From Type-B symbiont of Plautia stali (GTDB lineage: Bacteria > Pseudomonadota > Gammaproteobacteria > Enterobacterales > Enterobacteriaceae): a DNA stretch of 64,000 nucleotides. The notes beneath the pieces are model-generated. The model was not told the DNA's origin, searched no databases, and worked only from the letters and a program-made list of their open reading frames with translations. A program made the position numbers and the translations under genes. Positions within the stretch are counted from its first letter, which is position 1; the number at the start of each line of letters is the position of its first letter. The stretch covers positions 302,705-366,704 of the forward strand of contig BBOA01000002.1 of the NCBI GenBank assembly GCA_001485295.1. Direction: 5' to 3'. Positions 53,758 through 63,840 of the stretch are shown here, piece after piece.

Positions 53758-53997
53758 GATTTTCCTCGATATTGTTTTCAGTGAATGATCGTCATCATGT
53801 GATAATGTGAATCACAATATAGTTATTTTATGCTTTTGCGCGCGAAGTCAACGACAGTTAACAAGTCGGCTGCGCGCCATGTTGCTTAAAATTCAGAAAA
53901 AATTGCGCCCGGCCTGAATGTTCGTTTTGCAGATTGCTCTTTCCGTTAGGTTGCTTTCTGCTGCTTTTTCGCCTGACGGTTTTGGAGGCGCATAACG

Positions 53998-55110
53998 TGT
54001 TGACCCCTGCTTAATCTTATCTCCGCCGTCGCCCGGCTACTCTAGAGCTCCCATATCGTGCTATCCGGCATTATGCGCGTCTTCGGCGTCACGACATGCT
54101 GGTGTAGAGCAGTAACGCTACGACGCTGCTTGCCACTTCCTTTTTGGCGCAGAAGCTGTGATGGGCCTGACGCCTGCGCTGGTGGTGGTAACTGGGCTCT
54201 GACGTCGGCACCACCATCATGGCGCGTATCCTGATTTTCGATCTCTCGTGGCTGTCGCCGCTGTTTATCTTATTCGGTGTGGTGTTCTTTTTGTCGCGCA
54301 AGCAGACGCGCGTCGGGCAGATGGGCCGCGCCAGTATTGGGCTGTGACTGATCCTGCTAGCGCTGCAGCTGATCGTCAGCGACGCCCGGCCGATTACCCA
54401 AGCATCCGATTACCCAAGCATCCGACGTGCAGGTGCTCTTCTCCAGCCTGACCGGCGATATCCTGCTCGATGCACTGATTAGCGCGATTTTCGCCATTAT
54501 CAGCTACTCCAGCCTAGCGGCGGTGCTGATCTGACCACCGCCGGAGTAATCTCCTTAAGGTAACGCCTCTGTCTAGTAATCGCCGCTAATTTCGTCAGCG
54601 GCCTGCTGGTGATGCTCAACGCCAGCGGCTCTTCTGCTAGCGCCCTATAGCTGGGCAAAACGACGAAGAGTTAGAGTTAGTGATCTTCTTCCATGTCTTC
54701 TATAACCAGCTCCGCTGCTGATCATGGTGCCCTTCGCTGATCCAATGGAGCGCCTCTGAACCCGCCTGATCCGCGACGACGCCGAGGCGGATATAACGCT
54801 GGAGCCGCGCCATCTGGATCACAGCGCGTGAAGCGCTGCGCATCGGCGACATGCTGGAGCTGATGCTGGAGGGTTTAGCAAGGTAGTGCATGGCGAAGAG
54901 CGCAGGGTGCGACAGCTGGATGACGATTGACGATTTGGACGTCATCTACACCGCCATCAGAACGTGCAAAGCATTGAGACCAGCTTGCTGCATCTGGGGC
55001 TGCTGGGAGATATGAAGCGCCTTAACTCGCTGCTGTGCAGCGTGACCTATATGGTGCTGAGCAGCCGGACGACGAGCGCGAGTATGAGTGAAACGGGGGC
55101 AGGCAACCCT
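53998..55110 (+). pseudogene. yjbB: Na/Pi cotransporter family protein YjbB, decayed
   Basis: Scattered frames match YjbB: SSNATT-like (54110), DVGTTIMARILIFDLSWLSP (54210-54260), LFGVVFFLSRKQTRVGQMGR, LILLALQLIVSDARPITQAS, LFSSLTGDILLDALISAIFA and near the end NVQSIETSLLHLGLLGDMKR. There are many stops (TAG, TGA), a 16-bp tandem duplication at 54391-54422 and frameshifts. The family exports phosphate. Confidence 0.88.
54391..54422 (+). repeat. 16-bp perfect tandem duplication
   Basis: CGATTACCCAAGCATC is repeated exactly at 54391-54406 and 54407-54422 within yjbB, at PITQAS. It is out of phase with the codons and shifts the frame. Confidence 0.92.
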
Positions 55111-55954
55111 CGCCCCCTTACTTTTTGTCGATCGGCTTGCCTGACCAGTAGCCGGCCAGCAGCGAACCGGGCAGGTTATGCTATACAGCTATACTGAAGG
55201 GAGGGCGCCGAGCAGCGGCGAGAAGTAGAGCTTGCCTAGCGTCGCCGCTAGACCGGAGCCCTGCATCCCGACCTCCAGCGCCAGCGTACGGCAGGTAGAC
55301 TCGTCGAAACCAAACAGCTTGGCGCCCCAGTAGCCGCCAAGCAGGCCGATGGCGTTATGCAGCACCACGGCGGCGATTACCACCAGCCCGACTGATCCGA
55401 TAAAGCCTTAGCTGCCCGCCACCACCACGCTGATGATCAGCAGAATGCAGACCATAGAAAACACCGGTAGGTAAGGCTCCACGCGGCGCACCAGCCCGTT
55501 GAGGCTATGGTGGATAATCAGCCCTAGGCTAATCGGGATCATCACGATCTTTACAATGCTTGAGCAACATGCCCACCACATCCACCTAAATATAGGTATA
55601 GACATAGGAGCGCATCAGCAGCGGCGTGGCGAAAACGCCCACCAGCGCGGAGACCGAGGAGATGGTTACCGACAGCGCGACGTCCCCCTTCGCCAGATAG
55701 ATCATCACGTTCGACGCGGTGCCGCTGGCCACGCTGACCACCAAGATCATGCCGGCAGAGAGATCCGGCGACATATGAAACAGCTTCGCCAGCGCCCAAG
55801 CGGCGAGCGGCATCACCAGATAGTGCAGAAAGGTGCCGGCGATCACTGGCGCCGGGCGCCCCAGCACGCGTTGAAAGGTGCCGGGCGAATAGTACGCAGC
55901 GACAGAGAGCAGCACGGCCGACAGCGGGAACAGGCGAGTTAATTTGGAAAGCAT
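55110..55954 (-). pseudogene. panS: Bile acid:sodium symporter family (PanS-like), broken
   Basis: From ATG 55954 the frame [20 protein letters not shown] runs for about 130 sound codons ([40 protein letters not shown] with its conserved ASGTASN motif, [10 protein letters not shown]) and then meets TAG at 55589. The remainder ([60 protein letters not shown]) lies in other frames. Family members move pantoate/ketopantoate or bile acids. Location by lysC fits panS of enterics. Confidence 0.82.
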
Positions 55955-56200
55955 AGCTAGACATTCCTTATTTGAAGGTTGTGTTTTTTCGCGGTTTTGC
56001 CACAGAGAAACGCGACGCAGGAACGGTGCGCTAGCGGAGCGGGATGATAACATTTCGTTATCGAGGCGTAAGGCAGGGTAAGGAGATGCAGGGAAAATGC
56101 GGATCGACCGCTGCCAATCCGCCAAAAAGTGTCGGCAATACGCTGGCTTTTGCGCTAAAAAGCGGTGGATCGCACCAGCCGGATCCGATTGAACGGATCC

Positions 56201-57553
56201 TTATTCGAACAGGTTTTTATGCAGCGCGCACACCACGCTTTCCGCATCTTCGCCCGGCACCAAGAAGCAGAGGTTATAGCTGCTAGCGCCGTAGCAGATG
56301 AGACGCAGGTTGAACGGCTCAAGCGTGCCGAACACCTCTTTGCCGACGCCGCGCGCTCTGGAGAGGTTATTGCCGATAATCGCCACCAGCGCCAGATTCT
56401 CTTCCACTTCCACACGGCAGAGCAACGACAGCTCCGTCAGCAGCGCTTGAGTCAGCAGGCTATCGCCGGTGGAGGTCGAGCCGGTGGTGTCGAGCGTCAG
56501 CGCCACGCTCACTTCCGAAGTGGTGATGAGATCGACGGAGATGTTATGGCGCGCCAGAATGGTGAACACCTCAACGAGGAAGCCGCGCGAGTGCAGCATA
56601 TTCAGGCTGTGCAGCGTCAGCAGCGTCTGGCGACGACGTAGCGCCAGCGCGCGAAACAGCGGCGGATTAGCGGTTTCGCGATGTACGCGCGTGCCGCCAG
56701 CGGCGGGATCTTTGCTCGAACCAACAAACACCGGAATATCGCTGCGCACCGCTGGCAGCAGCGTCGCCGGGTGCAGCACCTTGGCGCCGAAGATCGCCAT
56801 TTCGGTCGCCTCTTCGAAGGTAATGTCGTCGATACGCTTAGCGGACGGCACCACGCGCGGATCGGTGGTGTAGATGCCGGCGACGTCGGTCCAGATATCG
56901 ACGCGTGCCACTTGCAGCGCCTCGCCCAGCAGTGCTGCGGTATAGTCGCTGCCGCCGCGTCCCAGCGTGGTGGTTCGGCCCTTCCGATCGCTGCCGATAA
57001 AGCCTTGGGTGATCACTAGCGACTGCGCGAGACGTGGCGTCAGCAGCGCGGCGGCATGCTCGGCCAACGTGGCGATCTCTGGCTCGGCTCGGCCAAAACG
57101 GTCGTTGGTGCGCATCACTTTGCGCACGTCGAACCACTCTGCGTCGACCTGACGCTCGCGCAAAATCTCCACAAACAGCAGCGTGGACATCAGCTCGCCG
57201 TGGCTGACTAGCTCGTCGGTAAGGGCGTTGGAGGTCGCCAGCGAGGCGGCGTCGGAAAGCATAGTGATATTTTCGATCATGCGATCGATTTCATCACGAA
57301 TAACCGCTGGATTTTGCAGACGTTCGACAATCGCATACTGAATACGGCGAATTTCGTCCAGCAGGTAAACGCGCTGCGCCTGCTCCTGTCCTTCCGCCAG
57401 CGAGACCAGCAGGTTGGTCACGCCCGCCGAAGCGGAGAGTACCACCAGACGCGTGTTGGCATTAGCCAGCACCACATCGGCGCTGCGGTTCATAGCATCG
57501 AAATCGGCAATGCTGGTGCCGCCGAATTTTGCCACGATCAGAGTTTGAGACAT
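56201..57553 (-). CDS. lysC: Lysine-sensitive aspartokinase III
   Basis: LysC phosphorylates aspartate, the first step to lysine, methionine and threonine. The 450-residue protein equals E. coli length (449). Kinase motifs VAKFGGTSIADFDAMN, TLGRGGSDYTAALLGEAL and the C-terminal paired ACT domains (VFTILARHNISVDLITTSEV and LALVAIIGNNLS) are intact. A lysine riboswitch precedes it. Retention matches a nutrient-supplying symbiont. Confidence 0.97.
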   Translation of the reverse strand: MSQTLIVAKFGGTSIADFDAMNRSADVVLANANTRLVVLSASAGVTNLLVSLAEGQEQAQRVYLLDEIRRIQYAIVERLQNPAVIRDEIDRMIENITMLSDAASLATSNALTDELVSHGELMSTLLFVEILRERQVDAEWFDVRKVMRTNDRFGRAEPEIATLAEHAAALLTPRLAQSLVITQGFIGSDRKGRTTTLGRGGSDYTAALLGEALQVARVDIWTDVAGIYTTDPRVVPSAKRIDDITFEEATEMAIFGAKVLHPATLLPAVRSDIPVFVGSSKDPAAGGTRVHRETANPPLFRALALRRRQTLLTLHSLNMLHSRGFLVEVFTILARHNISVDLITTSEVSVALTLDTTGSTSTGDSLLTQALLTELSLLCRVEVEENLALVAIIGNNLSRARGVGKEVFGTLEPFNLRLICYGASSYNLCFLVPGEDAESVVCALHKNLFE

Positions 57554-57663
57554 GTACGACCTCGTGTCAGGTTATCTTCTCCCGCGTGTATGGGACGGGA
57601 GACATAGTATCAGCCTTGGCACAAGGGAAGAGCAGAATTGGGCAGACAAGATCAGGAGACGAG
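57554..57663 (-). promoter_or_regulatory. lysC leader, expression platform
   Basis: Between the aptamer and the start codon, the leader contains CTCTTCCCTTGTGCCAAGG, conserved in E. coli, and the Shine-Dalgarno region AACCTGACACGAGG. In E. coli this region switches between open and sequestered ribosome site. Confidence 0.7.
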
Positions 57664-57853
57664 TCACCCAGAAGCACTTCACCTTGCGAAGCGCCCGACT
57701 GTGGACGCCTCTGGTGACAACCCAGGGGATTCAGCCCCTGCAGCCGACAGGCAACACTCCGTGTGTTGACCACCTCGGCGTCGCTCCCCCTAATGTGTTA
57801 TCCCCGGATACGGTTCCTCCAACACACTGCCTAGGCGACGCGCCTCTTCTGGC
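57664..57853 (-). ncRNA. Lysine riboswitch aptamer (L box)
   Basis: The minus strand starts CCAGAAGAGGCGCG (P1 5' strand and the AGAGG core) and ends GCTTCTGG in front of GTGACTC (P1 3' strand). In between are GGAGGAACC, the GGGGATAACAC element, CGCCGAGG, GGCTGCAGGGGCTGAATCCC and TTGTCACCAGA, all closely matching the E. coli lysC leader. P1 is fully paired. This should repress lysC when lysine is abundant. Confidence 0.95.
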
Positions 57854-58173
57854 TTGCGCACGGGTGGCGCAAGTAGCCGCATAAAAATACCGGGTCATAA
57901 GGTTGCTGTCTACGTCTGTCGGAAAATTGCTGCGCCCGCTGCCGCCCCGCGCGCCGGTTTATTCTGATGCGGCACAAGGTTAAGAGGCGGACTTCGCGGC
58001 ACAATACGCGTAATCTGAAAATCGCACCCGCGCGATCCCGGTCGCCTCGCGTCGCACCCGGCGGCCGCAACAAAATTTTTCCTTTCAATAGGCACAGTTG
58101 TCATACTGAAACGCTATACGGGTGTGATTGCCCACGATGGAATAACGGTTTTTAAATTAACAAGAGTGTTGCC

Positions 58174-59820
58174 ATGAAAAATATCAATCCAACGCAAACC
58201 GCAGCCTGGAAAGCGCTACAACAGCATTTTGAACATATGAAATCGGTGACCATCGCCGAACTGTTCGCTCAGGACGCCGATCGCTTTAGCCGCTTCTCCG
58301 CCACCTTCGACGATCAGATGCTGGTGGATTTTTCCAAAAACCGCATTACCCAAGAGACGCTCAGCAAGCTGCAGGCGCTGGCGAAAGAGACCGATCTGAG
58401 CGGCGCCATCAAATCGATGTTCTCCGGCGAGAAGATCAACTGCACTGAAGATCGCGCGGTGCTGCACGTCGCGCTGCGCAACCGCAGCAATACGCCGATT
58501 CTGGTCGACGGCAAAGATGTGATGCCGGAAGTGAACGCGGTGCTGGAGAAGATGAATCACTTCTCTAAGCGTATCATCGGCGGCGAGTGGAAGGGCTATA
58601 CCGGCAAAGCGATCACCAACGTGGTGAATATCGGCATTGGCGGTTCAGATCTCGGTCCCTTTATGGTGACGGAGACGCTGCGCCCCTATAAAAACCACCT
58701 AGATATGCACTTCGTCTCTAACGTAGACGGCACGCATATCGCAGAGACGCTGAAAGATCTCAGCCCGGAAACCACGCTGTTCTTGGTGGCGTCGAAAACC
58801 TTCACCACCCAAGAAACCATGACTAACGCCCACAGCGCGCGCGACTGGTTCCTGAAAACCGCCGGCGATCAGCAGCACGTGGCGAAGCACTTCGCCGCGC
58901 TTTCCACCAATGTGAAAGCGGTGGTCGACTTCGGCATCGACACCGCCAATATGTTTGAGTTCTGGGACTGGGTTGGCGGCCGCTATTCACTCTGGTCGGC
59001 TATCGGCCTGTCGATTATCCTCTCTATTGGCTTCGACAACTTCGAACAGCTGCTGAGCGGCGCACATGCGATGGATCAGCACTTCTCCACCACGCCAGCC
59101 GAGCAGAGCCTGCCGGTGCTGCTGGCGCTGATCGGCATCTGGTACAACAACTTCTTCGGCGCCGAGACCGAAGCGATTCTACCTTACGATCAGTACATGC
59201 ACCGCTTCGCGGCCTACTTCCAGCAGGGCAATATGGAATCCAACGGCAAGTGCGTCGATCGCGACGGCAATCCGGTGGACTACCAGACCGGCCCGATTAT
59301 CTGGGGCGAGCCGGGCACTAACGGTCAGCATGCGTTTTATCAGCTTATCCACCAAGGCACCAAGCTGGTGCCGTGCGACTTTATCGCCCCGGCTATTACC
59401 CATAACGCGCTGGCGGATCACCATCAGAAGCTGCTCTCTAACTTCTTCGCTCAGACCGAAGCGCTGGCGTTCGGTAAATCGCGCGACGTGGTAAAAAAAG
59501 AGCTTACCGATGCCGGCAAATCCGCCGAGCCGGCGGCGCACATCGTGCCGTTCAAGGTGTTTGAAGGCAATCGCCCGACCAACTCGATCCTGCTGCGCGA
59601 GATCACGCCGTACAGCCTCGGCGCGCTGATTGCGCTTTACGAGCACAAGATCTTCACGCAGGGCGCCATCCTGAATATCTTCACCTTCGATCAGTGGGGC
59701 GTGGAGTTAGGCAAACAGCTGGCTAACTGTATTCTGCCGGAGCTGGAAAACAGCGTAGAGATTAACAGCCACGACAGTTCCACTAATGGCTTAATTAATT
59801 GCTATAAATCTTGGCGTTAA
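58174..59820 (+). CDS. pgi: Glucose-6-phosphate isomerase
   Basis: Pgi interconverts glucose-6-phosphate and fructose-6-phosphate. The 548-residue product (E. coli 549) keeps [16 protein letters not shown] and the signature [13 protein letters not shown] near the C-terminus, as well as [14 protein letters not shown] and QGNMESNGK. Start [15 protein letters not shown] follows CAAGAG. Complete, keeping glycolysis and the pentose pathway connected. Confidence 0.97.
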   Translation: MKNINPTQTAAWKALQQHFEHMKSVTIAELFAQDADRFSRFSATFDDQMLVDFSKNRITQETLSKLQALAKETDLSGAIKSMFSGEKINCTEDRAVLHVALRNRSNTPILVDGKDVMPEVNAVLEKMNHFSKRIIGGEWKGYTGKAITNVVNIGIGGSDLGPFMVTETLRPYKNHLDMHFVSNVDGTHIAETLKDLSPETTLFLVASKTFTTQETMTNAHSARDWFLKTAGDQQHVAKHFAALSTNVKAVVDFGIDTANMFEFWDWVGGRYSLWSAIGLSIILSIGFDNFEQLLSGAHAMDQHFSTTPAEQSLPVLLALIGIWYNNFFGAETEAILPYDQYMHRFAAYFQQGNMESNGKCVDRDGNPVDYQTGPIIWGEPGTNGQHAFYQLIHQGTKLVPCDFIAPAITHNALADHHQKLLSNFFAQTEALAFGKSRDVVKKELTDAGKSAEPAAHIVPFKVFEGNRPTNSILLREITPYSLGALIALYEHKIFTQGAILNIFTFDQWGVELGKQLANCILPELENSVEINSHDSSTNGLINCYKSWR

Positions 59821-59840
59821 TTGCGCCTTGATTATCTCGG

Positions 59841-59866
59841 GACGGCCTGGCGGCCGTCTTTTTTAG
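59841..59866 (+). terminator. pgi terminator
   Basis: GACGGCC with GGCCGTC (loop TGGC) followed by TTTTTT, 20 bp after the pgi stop. Confidence 0.85.
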
Positions 59867-59869
59867 CGC

Positions 59870-60322
59870 CTCAGCATGCAAAAGCGCTTATAAAATGCGC
59901 AGAGGCGACGGGATAATTCTTAAATTACTCTGAGATTGCTCTGAAGCTGTCCGCAAAAACCTGACTGCTCTCGCGTTTAAGGTGGATCTTATTCGCCCTC
60001 TCTTTCTTGTCTTATAGTTGTTTTATAAACGCTTTTTTTCATCCTGCCAAGCAAATTATGATAATCGCCGTTCCGTACCTTTTTTATTAATAAAAAAGCT
60101 CAAAACGCTTTGCATTTAATTTAGCGCTAGCGATAAATCGCGCCTTGTCGTAAATATTATGCATCAAAAAGGGGCTATCGCTGTTTAGCCTTCTTTTTAG
60201 CCAAAAAAAACCATCGTTTACCACCACTTTTTTTTGCGCTGAACTGTAGTAATTTTTTGCTATATATATTGAACGCGCCCGAGAGGGCACATCCTTCATT
60301 CACTCAATGCAGGACAAGCTGT
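59870..60322. other. AT-rich intergenic region pgi/yjbE
   Basis: About 450 bp with no supported gene. In E. coli, the RcsB-controlled promoter of the yjbEFGH exopolysaccharide operon lies here. I see no clear RcsB box. Confidence 0.4.
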
Positions 60323-60562
60323 ATGAAAAAAATCATGGTTGCCGGAGCAGCCGTACTATACGTCGCAGCGCATTCCGTAGCATTTGCCGCCTCGGAAGCG
60401 GGCGCGCAGGCGGGAGCAATCTCTGCCAGCACCACGACCGCTCTGTCAGCATCGGTGCACTTGGCGCTTTAGTCGGTGTCGGTATCGCCGCTTCTGGCGG
60501 TGGTGACGGCACAAATACCGGTACAACAACCACCGACCACAACGAGCACTACTTGTTGATGT
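60323..60562 (+). pseudogene. yjbE: YjbE, frameshifted
   Basis: ATG 60323 (MKKIMVAGAAVLYVAAHSVA, a signal peptide ending in AFA-A) leads through ASEAGAQAGAISASTTTALS and then out of frame near 60440. The right continuation, GALVGVGIAASGGGDGTNTG, is in another frame and shows the YjbE motif GGGDG-NTGTTTT. One lesion would explain it. The operon makes an exopolysaccharide in E. coli. Confidence 0.88.
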
Positions 60563-60573
60563 AGCAGCTTTAA

Positions 60574-60604
60574 ACATAACCATACAGCCGTGTGGTTATT
60601 TTTT
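60574..60604 (+). terminator. Attenuator-like hairpin after yjbE
   Basis: ATAACCATACA with TGTGTGGTTAT-type complement (ATAACCA/TGGTTAT) followed by TTTTTT. It resembles the partial terminator between yjbE and yjbF. Confidence 0.75.
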
Positions 60605-60633
60605 GCTTCCGCATCTTTTACAAGGATACACAC

Positions 60634-61250
60634 AGTGCGCCAACTTCCTTTTTTTGCTAGCTTGCCTGCTGCAGGCCTGCACGCAGACGCAAAAAGGGCT
60701 GGAACAGAACCGTGATAATGGCGCTGGCCCCGATGACGTGATTAAAACCAGTCAGCAGATCACCGAACTGCCCTACGCCAGCCTCTACGCCCACATAAAT
60801 GACGGTCCGCAGATTTTTGTCGTACTCCGGCTATAACGAAAATGGCCAGCAGAAGTGGATTACCCAAGATAACGCCATGCTGGTGACGCAACACGACTGC
60901 CTAGTGAAAACACTGGGTCTGCCCGATAACCTGCAAGAGGTGAGCAATCTGTCGCAGAATCCGCTGGCAGACGCGCTGCATCTGCGCGCCGGAGCCAGCT
61001 GGACGCGCATCGCGCAATGGACCAAGCACAGCGAAACGCGCGGCGCCAATGAGGTGCTGACGCTGGCGGGACGCCGCGTCGCCTGTCGCGTCTGGATCGA
61101 GCAGGCGCGTATTGAGGCCACCAGCCGTGCGTGGGAAAACACCTTCTAGATCGATAACAGCAGCGGCGATGTGGTGCAGACGCGCTAAATGCTGGCTGCG
61201 GACGACTTCCCTGTTGCCATCACCCTTCTGAAGCCGGCGAAATCATGAAA
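60634..61250 (+). pseudogene. yjbF: YjbF/GfcB lipoprotein, broken
   Basis: A lipobox FLLACLLQACTQTQKGLEQN begins the gene; GPDDVIKTSQQITELPYASL follows and then a frameshift near 60830. The next frame reads GYNENGQQKWITQDNAMLVT, QNPLADALHLRAGASWTRIA and GRRVACRVWIEQARIEATS, then TAG (61147). It is well conserved apart from these lesions. YjbF is an outer-membrane lipoprotein of the exopolysaccharide system. Confidence 0.88.
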
Positions 61251-61560
61251 ACAACACTCTCTTTGCTAGCCGGGCTGATGCTGGCCAGCAGCATCGCCGC
61301 GTGGGCGGCGGGTCAGGTCACAATGCACGCTGCATAGGATATGCGCCACGCTTGATAACGTGCTGGATCTAGTACAGCTGACGACACAGAGTCTAGTGGC
61401 CCGGCGCGGTCAGCGAGGCGCGAGAAACACCTGCGCGGCCGCGCGCAGGTGAACCGCGTGCCGCTGACGCGTGACGGCGGGCAGATGCTGGGAACGCAAG
61501 TATCAGCTTTATGCCTGCGTCCGATCGCGACGCACGCTTTAATTATGCGCATAGGCGGCC
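61245..61560 (+). pseudogene. yjbG: YjbG remnant
   Basis: ATG 61245 (MKTTLSLLAGLMLASSIAAW) gives a signal peptide and AAGQVTMHAA before TAG. After more stops only RGRAQVNRVPLTRDGGQML-like sequence remains and similarity ends at about 61560. Most of yjbG and all of yjbH are deleted. Confidence 0.65.
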
Positions 61561-61575
61561 TGATGGCCGCCCATG

Positions 61576-62716
61576 TTATGGGGTCAGTGCAGTTTTATTC
61601 GCGTCATACCCCAAGTTGGGCGCCAGCCAGCGCTCGACCTCACCCACCGCCATGCCTTTATCTTCCACCTGGTCGCGCTAGATCTGCGCCACCGTAAAGT
61701 AACACGGCTATCGGGATGACTGAAAGTACCAGCCGGAAACCGACGCACCCGGCCACATGGCGAAGGATTCGGTGAGCTTCATGCTGGTGTGGGCCTCTAC
61801 ATCCAGCAGCTGCCAGATCGCCGCTTTCTCGGTACAGGACAGGCAGGACAGGCGGGATAGCCCGGTGCAGGACGGATGCCCTGATAATTTTCGCGGCTCA
61901 GCTCATCGTTGCTCAGGTTCTCGTGGGCGGCGAAGCCCCAAATTACTTTACGCACCCGCTCGTGCAAATACTCGGCAAAGACTTCGGCCAGCCGATCCGC
62001 TACCACTTTGCTAGCCGGAATCTCGCTGACGCCGAGGCGATGCGCTGCTGGCAGCGTGCGCGGTTTTTTCCGCGCGTGCTGGATGCGCACGGTGTCGTAC
62101 TCTTTACATACGCGTGCGCGCCACGAAATCCGCTTTTTGGATGCGCGGTGACGTAGCACTCGGCAATGAGCGACATCTCCGCTACGTACTGGCGCAGTTC
62201 ATCCGCGCCGAGCGCACACTGGTTAAGGCCGAACGACAGCGGTTCGGCGTGGCGCAGCGAGTTTTAGAACGCTCCCGTAGAGCGTGCGGCAGGCGTCGGT
62301 AATGGTGCCGGAGATCATCAGCGGCAGGCTGACGCCCAGCGCCGCCTTCGATCAGCGCGTGCGTCGATTCGCGGTACGCCTCTACCAGCTGATTAAAGGT
62401 GACATTGTGGTAAGCGGGATCGTTCACGTCTGGCGAGATAGAACAGGTGCGATTAGTTGGACCCAGCACGCCGGCGACGTAGCACGGACGCTCGGGCGTT
62501 TTCGCCGTCTATTCGTCGCAGCAGGCGCGAGCTAGCTAGGCGGCTTCGTAGTTGATCTCCGCCAACAGCGCTTACATCTGATAATCTGTCATCGTGATAG
62601 TGGTGGCGTTAAAGGTGTTGGTTTCCAGAATATCCGCACCCGCTTCCAGATAAGCGTTATAGAGCCATGATGCGTCGCATGAAATGCTGATGCAGCGCTT
62701 CGATTCGGTTGCTCAC
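61576..62716 (-). pseudogene. metH: Cobalamin-dependent methionine synthase MetH, collapsed
   Basis: MetH normally has about 1227 residues. Here N-terminal pieces ([68 protein letters not shown]) are followed directly by [17 protein letters not shown] from the start of the activation domain, then [64 protein letters not shown] and VERWLAPNLGYDA. The folate domain and the whole B12-binding domain are gone, and stops and shifts remain. Confidence 0.93.
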
Positions 62717-62848
62717 TCTTGCTTCATTCAGCTCAAACTGCTGGCTAAAATACCAGTGCATCATACTGGCACAACTTTCCAAAAGGAAAAAGCCGCGATC
62801 GATTCGCGGCTCTCATCAGTGGATAAACGGGGCGATCTTGTCAGGAAC

Positions 62849-63778
62849 TCACTCCAGCGTGGGGTTCATACGGCGCAGATCAAACGGAGTAATCTGGTAA
62901 ACGTAGTAGTTAAGCCAGTTAGAAAACAGCAGGTTGCCGTGGCTACGCCAGCTGGCGCGCGGCGGCAACTCTGGCTTGCCCTGCGGGAAGTAGTTAAAAG
63001 GCACGTCTGGCTGCAGGCCTGCTTCGTAGTCGCGATGATACTCCCCCGACAGAGTCAGCGCGTCATATTCGGGATGGCCGGTGACGAAAACCAGACGCTT
63101 GTCTTTACTCGCCATTAGGTAGGCGCCGGTCTGCTCGGATTCAGCGAACAGCTCCAGATCGGTATAATCCCGGATAAGCTGCGTCGGGAAGTCCGCATAG
63201 CGCGAATGGGGTGCCAGAAAGTTGTCATCAAAGCCGCGCGTCAGCAGCACGTGCGGATGCAGAATCAGGTGCTCATAGACACCTGACAGTTTTTTCTGCC
63301 GCGTCTGCTTGGGGATGCCGTAGAGAATATTCAGCGCCGCCTGCACGGCCCAGCAGACAAATAGCGTCGAGGTTACATGCTCTTTCGCCCAGCGCAGCAC
63401 GCGCTGGATCTGCGGCCAGTAGGCGACATCGTTGAAGTCTACCAAGCCCAGCGGCGCGCCGGTGACAATCAGGCCATCGAAGTTATCGTGTTGAATATCA
63501 TGGAAATTACAGTAGAAATTATTGAGGTGCTCCATCGACGTATTGCGCGATTCGCGGCTGTCGATGCGCAGCAGCTGAATATCGATCTGTAATGGCGAGT
63601 TGGAGAGTAGACGCAGGAACTGGTTTTCCGTCTCAATCTTTTTCGGCATAAGGTTGAGCAATAAAACTTTCAGCGGGCGGATTTCCTGAACACTGGCACG
63701 CGATGAGGTCATGACAAAGACATTCTCATTGCGTAAGAAATTTACTGCCGGTAATTCGTCGGGAACCCTGATTGGCAT
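62849..63778 (-). CDS. metA: Homoserine O-succinyltransferase MetA
   Basis: MetA makes O-succinylhomoserine, the first committed step to methionine. 309 residues as in E. coli. The acyl-enzyme Cys142 ([12 protein letters not shown]), His235 and Glu237 (VTGHPEYDA) are present, and the start [15 protein letters not shown] matches. Neighbouring aceBAK of E. coli are absent and metH next to it is dead, so the last methionine step must use MetE or external methionine. Confidence 0.97.
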   Translation of the reverse strand: MPIRVPDELPAVNFLRNENVFVMTSSRASVQEIRPLKVLLLNLMPKKIETENQFLRLLSNSPLQIDIQLLRIDSRESRNTSMEHLNNFYCNFHDIQHDNFDGLIVTGAPLGLVDFNDVAYWPQIQRVLRWAKEHVTSTLFVCWAVQAALNILYGIPKQTRQKKLSGVYEHLILHPHVLLTRGFDDNFLAPHSRYADFPTQLIRDYTDLELFAESEQTGAYLMASKDKRLVFVTGHPEYDALTLSGEYHRDYEAGLQPDVPFNYFPQGKPELPPRASWRSHGNLLFSNWLNYYVYQITPFDLRRMNPTLE

Positions 63779-63794
63779 GTGCGGCTTTCCTCTT

Positions 63795-63840
63795 TACGAC
63801 TATATAGACTATATATATTATACGTTTAGAGATCTAAATA
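63795..63840 (-). promoter_or_regulatory. Possible MetJ operator region of metA
   Basis: On the minus strand, AGATCTCTAAACGTAT and a nearby AGTCTATATAGTC resemble tandem 8-bp met boxes (consensus AGACGTCT) with several mismatches. Position upstream of metA is right. The match is weak. Confidence 0.35.

Noticed and set aside
53758..53825. CRP site upstream of psiE
   Set aside because: TGTGA and TCACA occur near 53797-53815 but with nine bases between them, not six.
60087..60299. 70-codon minus-strand frame upstream of yjbE
   Set aside because: AT-rich, Lys/Ser-rich translation without ribosome site or known relatives; likely chance.
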